DNA of 16,260 bases from Candidatus Gastranaerophilales bacterium (lineage in GTDB: Bacteria; Cyanobacteriota; Vampirovibrionia; Gastranaerophilales; Gastranaerophilaceae), in the NCBI GenBank assembly GCA_944324205.1, contig CALUVK010000020.1, forward strand, positions 1 through 16,260, in the 5' to 3' direction. The notes below the pieces were generated by a model. The model saw only the letters and a list, made by a program, of their open reading frames with translations, was not told where the DNA came from and searched no databases. The position numbers and the translations under genes were made by a program. Position 1 is the first letter of the stretch. Every line of letters begins with the position of its first letter. Positions 7,156 through 14,209 of the stretch are shown here, piece after piece.

Positions 7156-8460
7156 ATGACAATGAATAATACTACCCCTATAAAATTTAAAGCAGATGCA
7201 CAAGCAGTACCTTATGTAATGAGTTATAATAATCGTTATACTCCGCCTATGCCGGATAGTGCTGTTGATGATATGTTCATAATGCAAGCAATGGAACAGA
7301 AAAAAGCTCTCAAGAAAGAAAAGTCCAAAGAAAATTGGCAGAAAACAGGCATTATTGCACAAGTTGCACTAGCCGCCGCTTTTATAACAATGGCTATTAC
7401 TTCTATAATAGGACTGAAAAAAGTCGGAGTAAACGGACATGATATCGCAAAAAACACTAAACTTATTTGGGAAGATATAACCAAAAAACAAGATTTTCCT
7501 AACCTTACGGATGATTGTGTTAATCCGAAAGTCAGAGATTTTATTGAAAAAATGAAGAAAAGAGGAAATGTAAAAAAAGAGGTCTTAGAATATACCGGAA
7601 TGAAAAACCCGGAACAATGTATATTAATGTATGGTCCGTCAGGGACAGGTAAAACATTCAGCGGACAACTTTTAGCAAAAGAACTTGGAGCGGAATATAC
7701 AAAGGTTCAATTTGCAGATGTTTCGTCGCCTTATATAGGCCAAACATCAGTAGAAATTCAAAATGTATTTAAACAGCTTCATGAAACAGCTACAAAAAAT
7801 CCTGAGAAAAAGTATGTTGTCTCGTTTGATGAAATAGATGCTCTTCTTGTTCCCAGAGAAAAATGCGGTGCAAACAATTTACATCTTGCTGAAAACAGAA
7901 CAGCTTTCTTAAACGGTCTGGATTTAATCAAAGACTGCGAGAACTTAAAAATTATAGGTACTACAAACGTTAACCCATCTACCGGTAACCTTGATAAAGC
8001 ATCTTTAAGCAGGTTTAAAAATATGATTGAAATTGACCTTCCGAACACTACGGAATTACAAGCTGCTCTAAAATTCCAGCTTAAAAATTTAAAAGCCATA
8101 GAAAAATATAATTTCTTTGAAAATAATAAAAAAGAAATTGAAGATTTTGTTAAAGATTTGCAAAAAAGAAAATATTCTCAAAGAGATGTTGAAGATATTG
8201 CCAAAAAAGCTGTTGACGATTTTGGCATTAAAATAAATGACAGCACAAACGTAACCGATGAGAAATTTGATATCAAATATCTGCGCAAAGCCGTTGAAAA
8301 TAAGGGCCTTACAACAGGAGCTATTAGTGATGAAGTTGTTCCTGCATGGGCCAAAATTCCAGAACCTACCCAAAAAATTCCGGCAACTGTCAAACTATTA
8401 CAAAAGGGAGCAGGTTTTTGGAATAGTATTAAAGAACTTTTTAGTCGCAATAATAAATAA
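7156..8460 (+). CDS. Membrane-anchored AAA+ ATPase, canonical paralogue
   Basis: This 434-residue paralogue of the preceding gene has the same plan: a short motif IKFKA (9-13), a membrane segment (about 65-87), DDCVNPKV (119-126), Walker A GPSGTGKT (160-167), pore-loop region SSPYIGQT, Walker B VVSFDE with Asp225 and Glu226, sensor 1 GTTN (268-271), an SRF finger (285-287) and SQRDV (341-345). By eye about half of the ATPase core is identical to the first copy, while the N-termini and C-termini differ. The C-terminus adds a Pro-rich linker and a short helix ending FSRNNK. All key nucleotide-binding residues are present, so it is the likely active subunit. AAAGG lies 8 bases before the ATG, and a second ATG lies two codons on. 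The two genes form an operon. Confidence 0.87.
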   Translation: MTMNNTTPIKFKADAQAVPYVMSYNNRYTPPMPDSAVDDMFIMQAMEQKKALKKEKSKENWQKTGIIAQVALAAAFITMAITSIIGLKKVGVNGHDIAKNTKLIWEDITKKQDFPNLTDDCVNPKVRDFIEKMKKRGNVKKEVLEYTGMKNPEQCILMYGPSGTGKTFSGQLLAKELGAEYTKVQFADVSSPYIGQTSVEIQNVFKQLHETATKNPEKKYVVSFDEIDALLVPREKCGANNLHLAENRTAFLNGLDLIKDCENLKIIGTTNVNPSTGNLDKASLSRFKNMIEIDLPNTTELQAALKFQLKNLKAIEKYNFFENNKKEIEDFVKDLQKRKYSQRDVEDIAKKAVDDFGIKINDSTNVTDEKFDIKYLRKAVENKGLTTGAISDEVVPAWAKIPEPTQKIPATVKLLQKGAGFWNSIKELFSRNNK

Positions 8461-8668
8461 TTTTTATATACGATTTTAAAACTTTGTTACAAAGAGGCAA
8501 TTTTTTGAAACAAAATAACTTTATATATATGTAAGGATTAAGTAAGATAAAAATTTTAAACGGAGGTCACAAACCAAATAAAAAGTACAAAAGCATTTTA
8601 AGCTTGCGGAAATTTAAAAACAGATTTTCTTTTTATACTCTCTCTTAATATCCTCGTGTTTATTTAAT
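8461..8668. other. Non-coding stretch after the AAA+ pair with a lone GGAGGT
   Basis: No protein-like frame is seen on either strand. It contains an excellent ribosome-site sequence GGAGGT (8562-8567) but no ATG, GTG or TTG within usable distance; the nearest TTG is at 8604. AT-rich promoter-like bases (TTGAAA, then TATATATATG) precede it, and a strong terminator follows. It could be the 3' untranslated region of the AAA+ operon, a small RNA, or the remains of a lost gene. Confidence 0.35.
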
Positions 8669-8704
8669 GTTTGCCATTTTCTTTGGCAAACTTTTCTTTT
8701 TTAT
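8669..8704 (+). terminator. Terminator of the AAA+ operon
   Basis: GTTTGCCA (8669-8676) pairs perfectly with TGGCAAAC (8684-8691) around a 7-base loop, followed by TTTTCTTTTTT. It lies just beyond the stop of the convergent STAS-like gene. The A-run needed for action in the other direction is poor. Confidence 0.85.
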
Positions 8705-8711
8705 GCATAAA

Positions 8712-9041
8712 TCACACAATAGAAAACTGACGATTTATTAAACGACGTCTGTTAGTTTTAAAATCCTGCTCGCTGACAAAAAGGTTAGCATGCTTATCAA
8801 CATTCATTACATTAAAAAGCACAAATATCTCTGATGAAATATTAAAAATATTAATCGGCGTTATCTTTAACAATTCTTCAATAAACTCAATCGTACAATC
8901 TTGCACAAAACTTAAATCGAGCCCTACACAAAACCCTTGATAAGCTTTGATTTCTGCATATAATCTCCGGCACTCGCGAGAATCCAATCTGGGAGAAAGC
9001 GGGGTTAGTATACAAAATTTTTCAAATAATCTAATCTCCAT
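8712..9041 (-). CDS. Small STAS-like protein (anti-sigma antagonist fold)
   Basis: The 109-residue protein fits a single STAS domain. A first strand and LSPRLDSRECRRL are followed by the core GLDLSFVQDCTIEFIEELL (40-58), then INIFNISSEIFVLFNVMNVD (63-82), matching the usual pattern in which a strand ends in D-S-x-G and is followed by a helix and the l-vn-s-ev-l-l-l pattern. The site of the phosphorylated Ser in SpoIIAA-type proteins is Cys49 here, with Thr50 next to it and Ile in place of Gly. Kinase switching may therefore be lost or altered. No partner kinase or sigma factor lies in the window. There is no ribosome site; a TATACA lies only 8 bases before the ATG, so the message may be leaderless. 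It is downstream of purA but separated by a probable terminator. Confidence 0.65.
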   Translation of the reverse strand: MEIRLFEKFCILTPLSPRLDSRECRRLYAEIKAYQGFCVGLDLSFVQDCTIEFIEELLKITPINIFNISSEIFVLFNVMNVDKHANLFVSEQDFKTNRRRLINRQFSIV

Positions 9042-9049
9042 ATTTTTAT

Positions 9050-9055
9050 TGTATA
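9050..9055 (-). promoter_or_regulatory. Candidate -10 box giving a leaderless STAS-like mRNA
   Basis: TATACA on the minus strand lies 8 bases before the ATG, so transcription would begin at or next to the start codon. This agrees with the lack of a Shine-Dalgarno site. No good -35 box is seen. A second candidate TATAAT (complement of 9076-9081) lies 26 bases further upstream. Confidence 0.3.
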
Positions 9056-9090
9056 GTTTGACACAATAAAAAAGAATTATAAGAAATTAT

Positions 9091-9112
9091 GAAAAACCTA
9101 TAACTTTAGGTT
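9091..9112 (-). terminator. Probable weak terminator at the end of purA
   Basis: On the minus strand AACCTA (complement of 9107-9112) pairs with TAGGTT (complement of 9095-9100) around a 6-base loop, followed by a T run. The stem begins inside the last purA codons and spans the stop. It is short and AT-rich, so read-through is possible. Confidence 0.5.
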
Positions 9113-10389
9113 GATTCGATGAAAATAGTCTGTTCTCTATCAGGCCCAACACTGATTATCCCAATAGGCGCACCTATTAAATCTTCCACTTTAGCAATAT
9201 ATTTCTTTGCATTTTCCGGTAAATCTTCATATTTCCTAATACTGCTTAAAGATGTTTTCCAACCCGGCATGGTTTCATATATTGGCTCTAAATATTTATG
9301 GATAAATACATCTGTTGGATAAGATGTATAAACTCTATCATTTCTGCAATCTTTATATGCAGTACAAATTTTAATCTCATCAAATGTATCAAAAACATCA
9401 ATTTTAGTTAACGCAACCTTGGTGATCCCGCCAACCAGTACAGCGTATTTCATAATCACAGAGTCAAACCAGCCGCATCTTCTCGGACGACCTGTTGTAA
9501 CACCAAACTCGCGCCCAATCTTTTGTATCTTTTCCCCTGTTTCATCTGTTAACTCACTTACAAATGGACCTTCACCAACTCTTGTAACATAAGCTTTAGA
9601 AACACCAACAACTTCATTAATCATATAAGGGCCATAGCCACTGCCTACAGCAGCACCACCACCAATCGGACTTGAGGAGGTTACAAAAGGATATGTTCCG
9701 TAATCCACATCTAGCATTACTCCTTGTGCTCCTTCAAACAAGATTGTTCTGTCTTTGTATCTGTTCAATAAATCCTGCCAGTCAAAACAAACATATGGTT
9801 TGAACAACTCTGCATATTTTTCACACAGAGATATAATACATTCTTTTGTATATTCTTCCAAACCATATACATTTTTTAAAACTTTGTTTTTTAATGGCAA
9901 AATCATATCGAGCTTTTCGCTCAAAGCCTCATAAGAATACAAATCCTGAATTTTCAACCCTATACGGGCATATTTATCCGAATAAGTCGGCCCTATACCT
10001 TTTTTAGTTGTGCCGATCTTGCCTTTTCCGGCATGGCTTTCCGTATAACCGTCAATCTCTATATGATACGGCATTGTAATAGAAGCCAGAGGAGATATCT
10101 TAAGATTCTTAAAATTTACTCCCTCTGCTTTTAATTCATTTAACTCTTTTTCAAAAGACTCAGGATGAATGACTGTTCCTGCACCAATAAAACAAATCGT
10201 TTTGTCATACAAAATTCCGGAAGGTATCATATGAAATTTATAAGTTTTACCATCTGCAACAACAGTATGCCCAGCATTACACCCACCTTGGTATCTAATA
10301 ATCATATCTGCATTTTGTGCAAGCAAATCTGTTATTTTTGCCTTACCTTCGTCACCCCATTGCGCGCCTATAACAACTGTATTTTTCAT
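9106..10389 (-). CDS. purA: Adenylosuccinate synthetase
   Basis: PurA joins IMP and aspartate using GTP, the committed step to AMP. The 427 residues match the usual length. The N-terminal loop is GAQWGDEGKAKITDLL (8-23), with the catalytic Asp13 and, in GCNAGHTVV, His41 at the same numbers as in E. coli. GKIGTTKKGIGP, TTGRPRRCGWFD and LTKIDVFD (the guanine-specificity motif) are all present. One oddity: residue 17 is Ala (codon GCA) in the normally invariant GDEGKGK loop. The ribosome site GGGGAGG (complement of 10393-10399) is 3 bases from the ATG. The gene follows the 66-residue gene by 42 bases with a hairpin between them, so it is either read through or has its own promoter. Confidence 0.97.
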   Translation of the reverse strand: MKNTVVIGAQWGDEGKAKITDLLAQNADMIIRYQGGCNAGHTVVADGKTYKFHMIPSGILYDKTICFIGAGTVIHPESFEKELNELKAEGVNFKNLKISPLASITMPYHIEIDGYTESHAGKGKIGTTKKGIGPTYSDKYARIGLKIQDLYSYEALSEKLDMILPLKNKVLKNVYGLEEYTKECIISLCEKYAELFKPYVCFDWQDLLNRYKDRTILFEGAQGVMLDVDYGTYPFVTSSSPIGGGAAVGSGYGPYMINEVVGVSKAYVTRVGEGPFVSELTDETGEKIQKIGREFGVTTGRPRRCGWFDSVIMKYAVLVGGITKVALTKIDVFDTFDEIKICTAYKDCRNDRVYTSYPTDVFIHKYLEPIYETMPGWKTSLSSIRKYEDLPENAKKYIAKVEDLIGAPIGIISVGPDREQTIFIEST

Positions 10390-10403
10390 GTTCCTCCCCT
10401 ATT

Positions 10404-10433
10404 AAAATTATAAAAGCCGGAAATTCCGGCTTT
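10404..10433 (-). terminator. Hairpin terminator or attenuator before purA, with embedded TATAAT
   Basis: AAAGCCGG (10413-10420) pairs perfectly with CCGGCTTT (10426-10433) around a 5-base loop. On the minus strand it is followed by TTTTATAATTTT, and it overlaps the stop codon of the 66-residue gene. The U-tract contains a perfect TATAAT (complement of 10407-10412), which could be the -10 box of purA, although no good -35 lies 16-18 bases upstream. Confidence 0.75.
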
Positions 10434-10632
10434 ATTGTTGAGCTTGTTTTGCTGCCCTTTGTTTTGCCTGAACATCTAGCATTGAATTATGTGCCATCAT
10501 GTATACTGAACATATTTTATAATTCTTTAAATACCACGCACAGTTTTCCTGCATACATACAATTTCAACTTGAGAACCTACACTCATAAGAGGGCATAAA
10601 GGTATTGATTTTTCTTGATCACGAGGTGCCAT
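10432..10632 (-). CDS. Small four-cysteine protein, unrecognised
   Basis: The 66-residue soluble protein has cysteines at 13, 26, 31 and 41 in a CPLMS ... VCMQENCAWYLKNYKIC layout (spacing 12, 4 and 9) and a Lys/Gln/Ala-rich tail. I have a recollection of similar short proteins with CPL and CAW motifs in anaerobic Firmicutes and Melainabacteria but know no function. The cysteines could bind zinc or an iron-sulphur cluster. The start has AGGAG 7 bases upstream. The gene begins 18 bases after the flavin-FeS reductase subunit, so it is almost certainly co-transcribed with it. It ends inside a hairpin before purA. A redox or metal-binding role with the upstream gene is inferred from position only. 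Confidence 0.8.
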   Translation of the reverse strand: MAPRDQEKSIPLCPLMSVGSQVEIVCMQENCAWYLKNYKICSVYMMAHNSMLDVQAKQRAAKQAQQ

Positions 10633-10650
10633 CTATTATCTCCTATCTTC

Positions 10651-11487
10651 TTATTTTGTCATTTTTAATAAATTACAGTTTTCACTGCGTTTCTTTTCTT
10701 GATCTTTATAAATCCTTGTTCTATTAATCACTTCATCAAAATCAATTTCATGTGCATTAAAATCAGGTCCATCAACACAGGCAAACTTGACTTCTCCACC
10801 AACAGTTAGTCTGCATGCGCCACACATGCCGGTTCCATCAACCATAATCGGATTCATACTTGCTTCAGTATAAATTCCTCTATCACGGGTCATATCCGCT
10901 ACAGCTTTCATCATTGGCATTGGACCAACCGCTATAGCATAATCAACTTTCTCCTGACTGATTATTCTCTCTAGAACTCCGGTTACAAAACCTTTCTCGC
11001 CTAAACTGCCATCATCTGTTGTAATAAATAATTCAGAGCAAGCATCTTTCATTTTATCCTGCCAGAAAATTAAATCCTTTGTCCGCGCTCCCATAATCAT
11101 ATAAACTTTGTTACCTGCTTCCTTAAAAGCTTTTGCTATTAAATAGCAGGGAGCTGCACCATAACCGCCGGCAAGGCATACAACGGTGCCATATTTTTTT
11201 ATATGAGTAGGTTGACCAAGAGGCCCGACAATATCAACCAGTTCATCGCCAACATTGAGCTCTGCTAATTTTTTTGTAGAATATCCAACTGCCATAAATA
11301 CAAGCGTAAGAGCTCCCGTTTCTTTATTTATATCAGCAATTGTTAATGGTACACGCTCTCCATTTTCTTCCGCTCTAAATATAATGAATTGCCCTGCTTT
11401 TGCATTTTTTACAACATAAGGAGCTTCAACAGTAATTTCATACTGATTAGTACAAAGCTCTCTTTTTGATAATATTTTATAACCCAT
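10651..11487 (-). CDS. NfnA/SudB-like FAD, NAD(P) and [2Fe-2S] oxidoreductase subunit
   Basis: The 278 residues follow the ferredoxin-NADP reductase plan. An FAD barrel has RVPLTIAD (45-52), the NAD(P) fold has AGGYGAAP (106-113) and VGPMPMM (187-193), and the C-terminal cluster motif is VDGTGMCGACR (216-226) with VKFACVDGPDF (233-243). Cys222, Cys225 and Cys237 with a nearby Asp (217 or 239) match the mixed Asp/Cys [2Fe-2S] site of the small subunit of electron-bifurcating NADH-dependent ferredoxin:NADP oxidoreductase (NfnA, also called sulfide dehydrogenase SudB). PyrK is a relative but lacks this C-terminal DGTGMCGAC form. The large partner (NfnB/SudA, GltD-like) is normally adjacent but is absent here; a 66-residue cysteine protein follows instead. 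GGAG lies 10 bases from the ATG. Confidence 0.88.
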   Translation of the reverse strand: MGYKILSKRELCTNQYEITVEAPYVVKNAKAGQFIIFRAEENGERVPLTIADINKETGALTLVFMAVGYSTKKLAELNVGDELVDIVGPLGQPTHIKKYGTVVCLAGGYGAAPCYLIAKAFKEAGNKVYMIMGARTKDLIFWQDKMKDACSELFITTDDGSLGEKGFVTGVLERIISQEKVDYAIAVGPMPMMKAVADMTRDRGIYTEASMNPIMVDGTGMCGACRLTVGGEVKFACVDGPDFNAHEIDFDEVINRTRIYKDQEKKRSENCNLLKMTK

Positions 11488-11515
11488 ATATTTAAAGCTC
11501 CAAATTTATAAAAAC

Positions 11516-11544
11516 ATATTACCACAAATATGTTATACACTCAA
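11516..11544 (-). promoter_or_regulatory. Candidate promoter of the reductase-purA operon
   Basis: On the minus strand TTGAGT (complement of 11539-11544) is followed after 17 bases by TAATAT (complement of 11516-11521), preceded by TGG as in an extended -10. It lies 28 bases upstream of the start codon. Confidence 0.45.
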
Positions 11545-11617
11545 TATGTAAATTTAATTATCTGCAAAACAAGCTTATCAAAAATAGAATTTTTACAGTA
11601 ATAAAACTTAAAAATGA

Positions 11618-11646
11618 TTTTCAAGATAGTTTTTTTCTGCTAAAAT
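11618..11646 (+). promoter_or_regulatory. Candidate promoter of the TPR operon
   Basis: TTTTCA (11618-11623) and TAAAAT (11641-11646) are 17 bases apart, and the -10 box is preceded by TGC, an extended -10 form. The start codon at 11667 is 20 bases downstream, with GAGGG (11654-11658) as ribosome site. Confidence 0.5.
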
Positions 11647-11666
11647 GTAATCTGAGGGCTTATGTT

Positions 11667-13694
11667 ATGAAAATAAAAAAAATTTATATATCACTTTTGG
11701 CAGTACTTGTTTCTTTATCTGCAATTAAAGTTAATGCAAAAATGACTAAAGAAGCGCATGCCTTGTATCAGCAAGCCTGCAATTATGAATATAAAAGTGA
11801 TTATAATACTGCTATCAATATAATTCAAAAAGCAATTGCAATTAATGGTGATGATGCAATGCTTTATACCAAAATCGCAGGATTATATTCTGATATAGGT
11901 GATTATGAAGAAGCTCTTGGGGCCTACAAAAAAGCTATAAAACTACGTCCGAATGATGCTTTTATTTACATAAGTATAGGCAATATCTTACAAACTCTGG
12001 GGGATTATGAAAACGCATACAATGCTTTTATGCAAGCTCATCAGATTTATCCCGAATATAAATACAATTACCTGAACCTTGCAAATATTGAATACTTCCG
12101 CAAGAATTACAAAAACGCAATCGAAAACTATAATACATTTTTAAGTGCTTATCCTGAACATCAGGAAGCCAGTGAAAATCTAGCTAACGTATATTATGCT
12201 TCAAACCAGCCGGATAAAGCTTGTGACATATTTGCTAATGTTTATAAAAAATACCCGACAGCATTCAAAGATTATACAAATTATGGCATGGCATTATTTG
12301 ATACTAAACAATATCAGGCTGCTGCTGAAATTCTAGAAAAAGCCATGCAAAATGAACCTGAAAATGAAGCCGTTTTGGCAAAATTAGCTCTGTCATATCA
12401 AAATATTGACGAAAACGATAAAGCACTTGCTGTATATAAAAAAGTTTTTGAACTTAATCCAAAACTTGTAGCACTAAAGTTTGATTATGCAAATCTTCTG
12501 GGAAATATGGATAAAAATGAAGAAGCTATAGAACAATACAAAGAATATTTAACAGCATATCCTGATGATGCGAATGCGTATAGAAATTTAGGATTAGTAT
12601 ACAAAAAACTTAATAATAACGATCTGGCATTATTTAACTTTGAAAAATCGTATTCAAAAGATTCTTCAAATGTTGAAACAAAAAAAGAACTTGCTCTTTG
12701 TTATCACAAAAAACAAGATTATACGAACGCCCTCAAATATTATGATTTCGTTCTTAAAACAGAACCAGACAACTATGAATTGCTTGCCAATAAAGCATTA
12801 ACACTACATGCAATGGACAATTATGTTGCCGCAATAGAAATTTACAAAGAATTACTTGACAAACAACCTAATGACAGACTAAAACAAAACCTTGCAGCAG
12901 CTTCTATTACATACGGCTATGATTTGTATGAAAAACAGGATTATGGACAGGCAATATTATATTTTGAAGATGCAATAGAATTAAACAACAAAGAAGCTTC
13001 TGCGTATTTTGGTTATGCACAGGCAAATGAAAAAATGGGATGCATAGAGACTGCTCTCGTTAATTATGAAAAAGCTGTTTCATTAGCACCTTCAAATATT
13101 GAATATAATACTGCGTTAAAAGAATTTAAAACAAGAAATAAAAATTTATTGGAAAAAGCTTCTCTTGAAACAGAGCCAGATGTTATAACTCCAGTTATCA
13201 CAAACCCTGAACAACCGGAACAAGAACAAGTTCTTTCTTATGATGAATTAATTAAAAATGGTGATACTGCATATAAAGAACAAAAATATACTGTTGCAAT
13301 TGATTATTATACAAAAGCAGTTATTTTTAAGCCGGATGATAAAGTAACAATGCTTAAAATAGCCAACACATACAAACTTTTGGGAAATAATGCTAAGGCA
13401 ATAAGTTTTTATGATAAACTTTTAACACTGGAGCCTAATAATACTGATGCTATCTTTAACAAAGGTCTTGTACTTGCAAGCCAAAAAAATTATGATGATG
13501 CAATAAAAAGTTTTGAAAGCGTTATACAACTTTCTCCGGAATATCCATATGCTTATTATTCTTTAGGAATGGCATATGAACAAAAAGAAGATATTGATAA
13601 AGCATTAGAATATTATTATCTTTATGCCGGTATAGAAAAAGATGAAAAAATGTTAAATGTTGTAAACCAAAAAATTAAACAATTGGAAAAATAA
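11667..13694 (+). CDS. Secreted protein with about 17 TPR repeats
   Basis: The 675-residue protein starts with a Sec signal peptide: a Lys-rich start, a hydrophobic core and likely cleavage after VNA at residue 24. The rest is tetratricopeptide repeats of 34 residues with the usual pattern (for example YTKIAGLYSDIGDYEEALGA). I count 13 in a first block and four in a second, separated by a Pro/Glu-rich linker with EPDVITPVITNPEQPEQEQ (about 503-521). TPR arrays are scaffolds that bind other proteins. With a signal peptide and no visible lipobox or later membrane segment, it should act in the periplasm or outside. The stop codon overlaps the next start (TAATG), so the two products are probably made together. 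The partner and process are unknown. Confidence 0.9.
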   Translation: MKIKKIYISLLAVLVSLSAIKVNAKMTKEAHALYQQACNYEYKSDYNTAINIIQKAIAINGDDAMLYTKIAGLYSDIGDYEEALGAYKKAIKLRPNDAFIYISIGNILQTLGDYENAYNAFMQAHQIYPEYKYNYLNLANIEYFRKNYKNAIENYNTFLSAYPEHQEASENLANVYYASNQPDKACDIFANVYKKYPTAFKDYTNYGMALFDTKQYQAAAEILEKAMQNEPENEAVLAKLALSYQNIDENDKALAVYKKVFELNPKLVALKFDYANLLGNMDKNEEAIEQYKEYLTAYPDDANAYRNLGLVYKKLNNNDLALFNFEKSYSKDSSNVETKKELALCYHKKQDYTNALKYYDFVLKTEPDNYELLANKALTLHAMDNYVAAIEIYKELLDKQPNDRLKQNLAAASITYGYDLYEKQDYGQAILYFEDAIELNNKEASAYFGYAQANEKMGCIETALVNYEKAVSLAPSNIEYNTALKEFKTRNKNLLEKASLETEPDVITPVITNPEQPEQEQVLSYDELIKNGDTAYKEQKYTVAIDYYTKAVIFKPDDKVTMLKIANTYKLLGNNAKAISFYDKLLTLEPNNTDAIFNKGLVLASQKNYDDAIKSFESVIQLSPEYPYAYYSLGMAYEQKEDIDKALEYYYLYAGIEKDEKMLNVVNQKIKQLEK

Positions 13695-14101
13695 TGAAAT
13701 TTTTCAAATATTTAATATTAATAACATTACTAATATTTTTCACCTGTGCCTTTACTTTTAAAAAAGGTCTTATCTTATTTAATGTTCAACCAATAACGGC
13801 TGAAAATGCTCTTTATAATCAAAAGACTTTTAATGCCGGTCAGCGGGTATATTACCTTTTTATTGCTCCTAAAAAAATGAAAAATGAATTTATACGTGTT
13901 CAAGTCTTTAAAATGACAGATAAAGCTCCCTGGGGAGGAAATGAAGTTGTTAGAACAAAAGATTACCGTCTTATGAAAGATGAAAGATATTATCATACAA
14001 ATTATTTTACTCTGTATGAATCAGGACGTTACGTCATGCAAATATTCGCTCATGACGATTTTCAGCATCCGCTCGCACTAAATGATTTTTATATACATTA
14101 A
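13694..14101 (+). CDS. Small exported protein coupled to the TPR protein
   Basis: The 135-residue protein has a hydrophobic N-terminal segment (about 6-20, LILITLLIFFTCAFTF) that acts as a signal peptide or anchor. The Cys is not in a good lipobox. The remainder is short beta-type strands, including FNAGQRVYYLFIAP, NEFIRVQVFKM and ESGRYVMQIFAHDDF. This suggests a compact beta-sandwich such as an Ig-like domain; no family is recognised. The start shares its A with the stop of the TPR gene (TAATG at 13692-13696), and there is no separate strong ribosome site, so translation is probably coupled. It may be a partner or subunit of the TPR protein in the periplasm, inferred from coupling alone. Confidence 0.8.
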   Translation: MKFFKYLILITLLIFFTCAFTFKKGLILFNVQPITAENALYNQKTFNAGQRVYYLFIAPKKMKNEFIRVQVFKMTDKAPWGGNEVVRTKDYRLMKDERYYHTNYFTLYESGRYVMQIFAHDDFQHPLALNDFYIH

Positions 14102-14209
14102 AAAAATAAGCTTATAGTCCTATAGACATATTTATTAAAATATTATACAAAGATTATATAACTTAGTGCACAAAGTTAGAGGATTATGAAAAAGAAATAG
14201 GAGCAGAAA

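Noticed and set aside
7779..8450. Several 90-106 codon minus-strand frames over the second AAA+ gene
   Set aside because: They are mirror images of the AAA+ coding sequence; equivalents appear over the first copy, as expected for shadow frames of paralogues.
5923..8460. Calling the AAA+ proteins FtsH
   Set aside because: They have a single membrane segment and no HExxH zinc-protease domain; each ends soon after the sensor-2 region.
8604..8648. A 14-codon TTG frame after the orphan GGAGGT
   Set aside because: It is 37 bases from the ribosome site, very short and low-complexity.
10651..11487. PyrK (dihydroorotate dehydrogenase electron-transfer subunit)
   Set aside because: The C-terminal DGTGMCGACR ... 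CVDGPDF pattern fits NfnA/SudB better, and no pyrD is adjacent.
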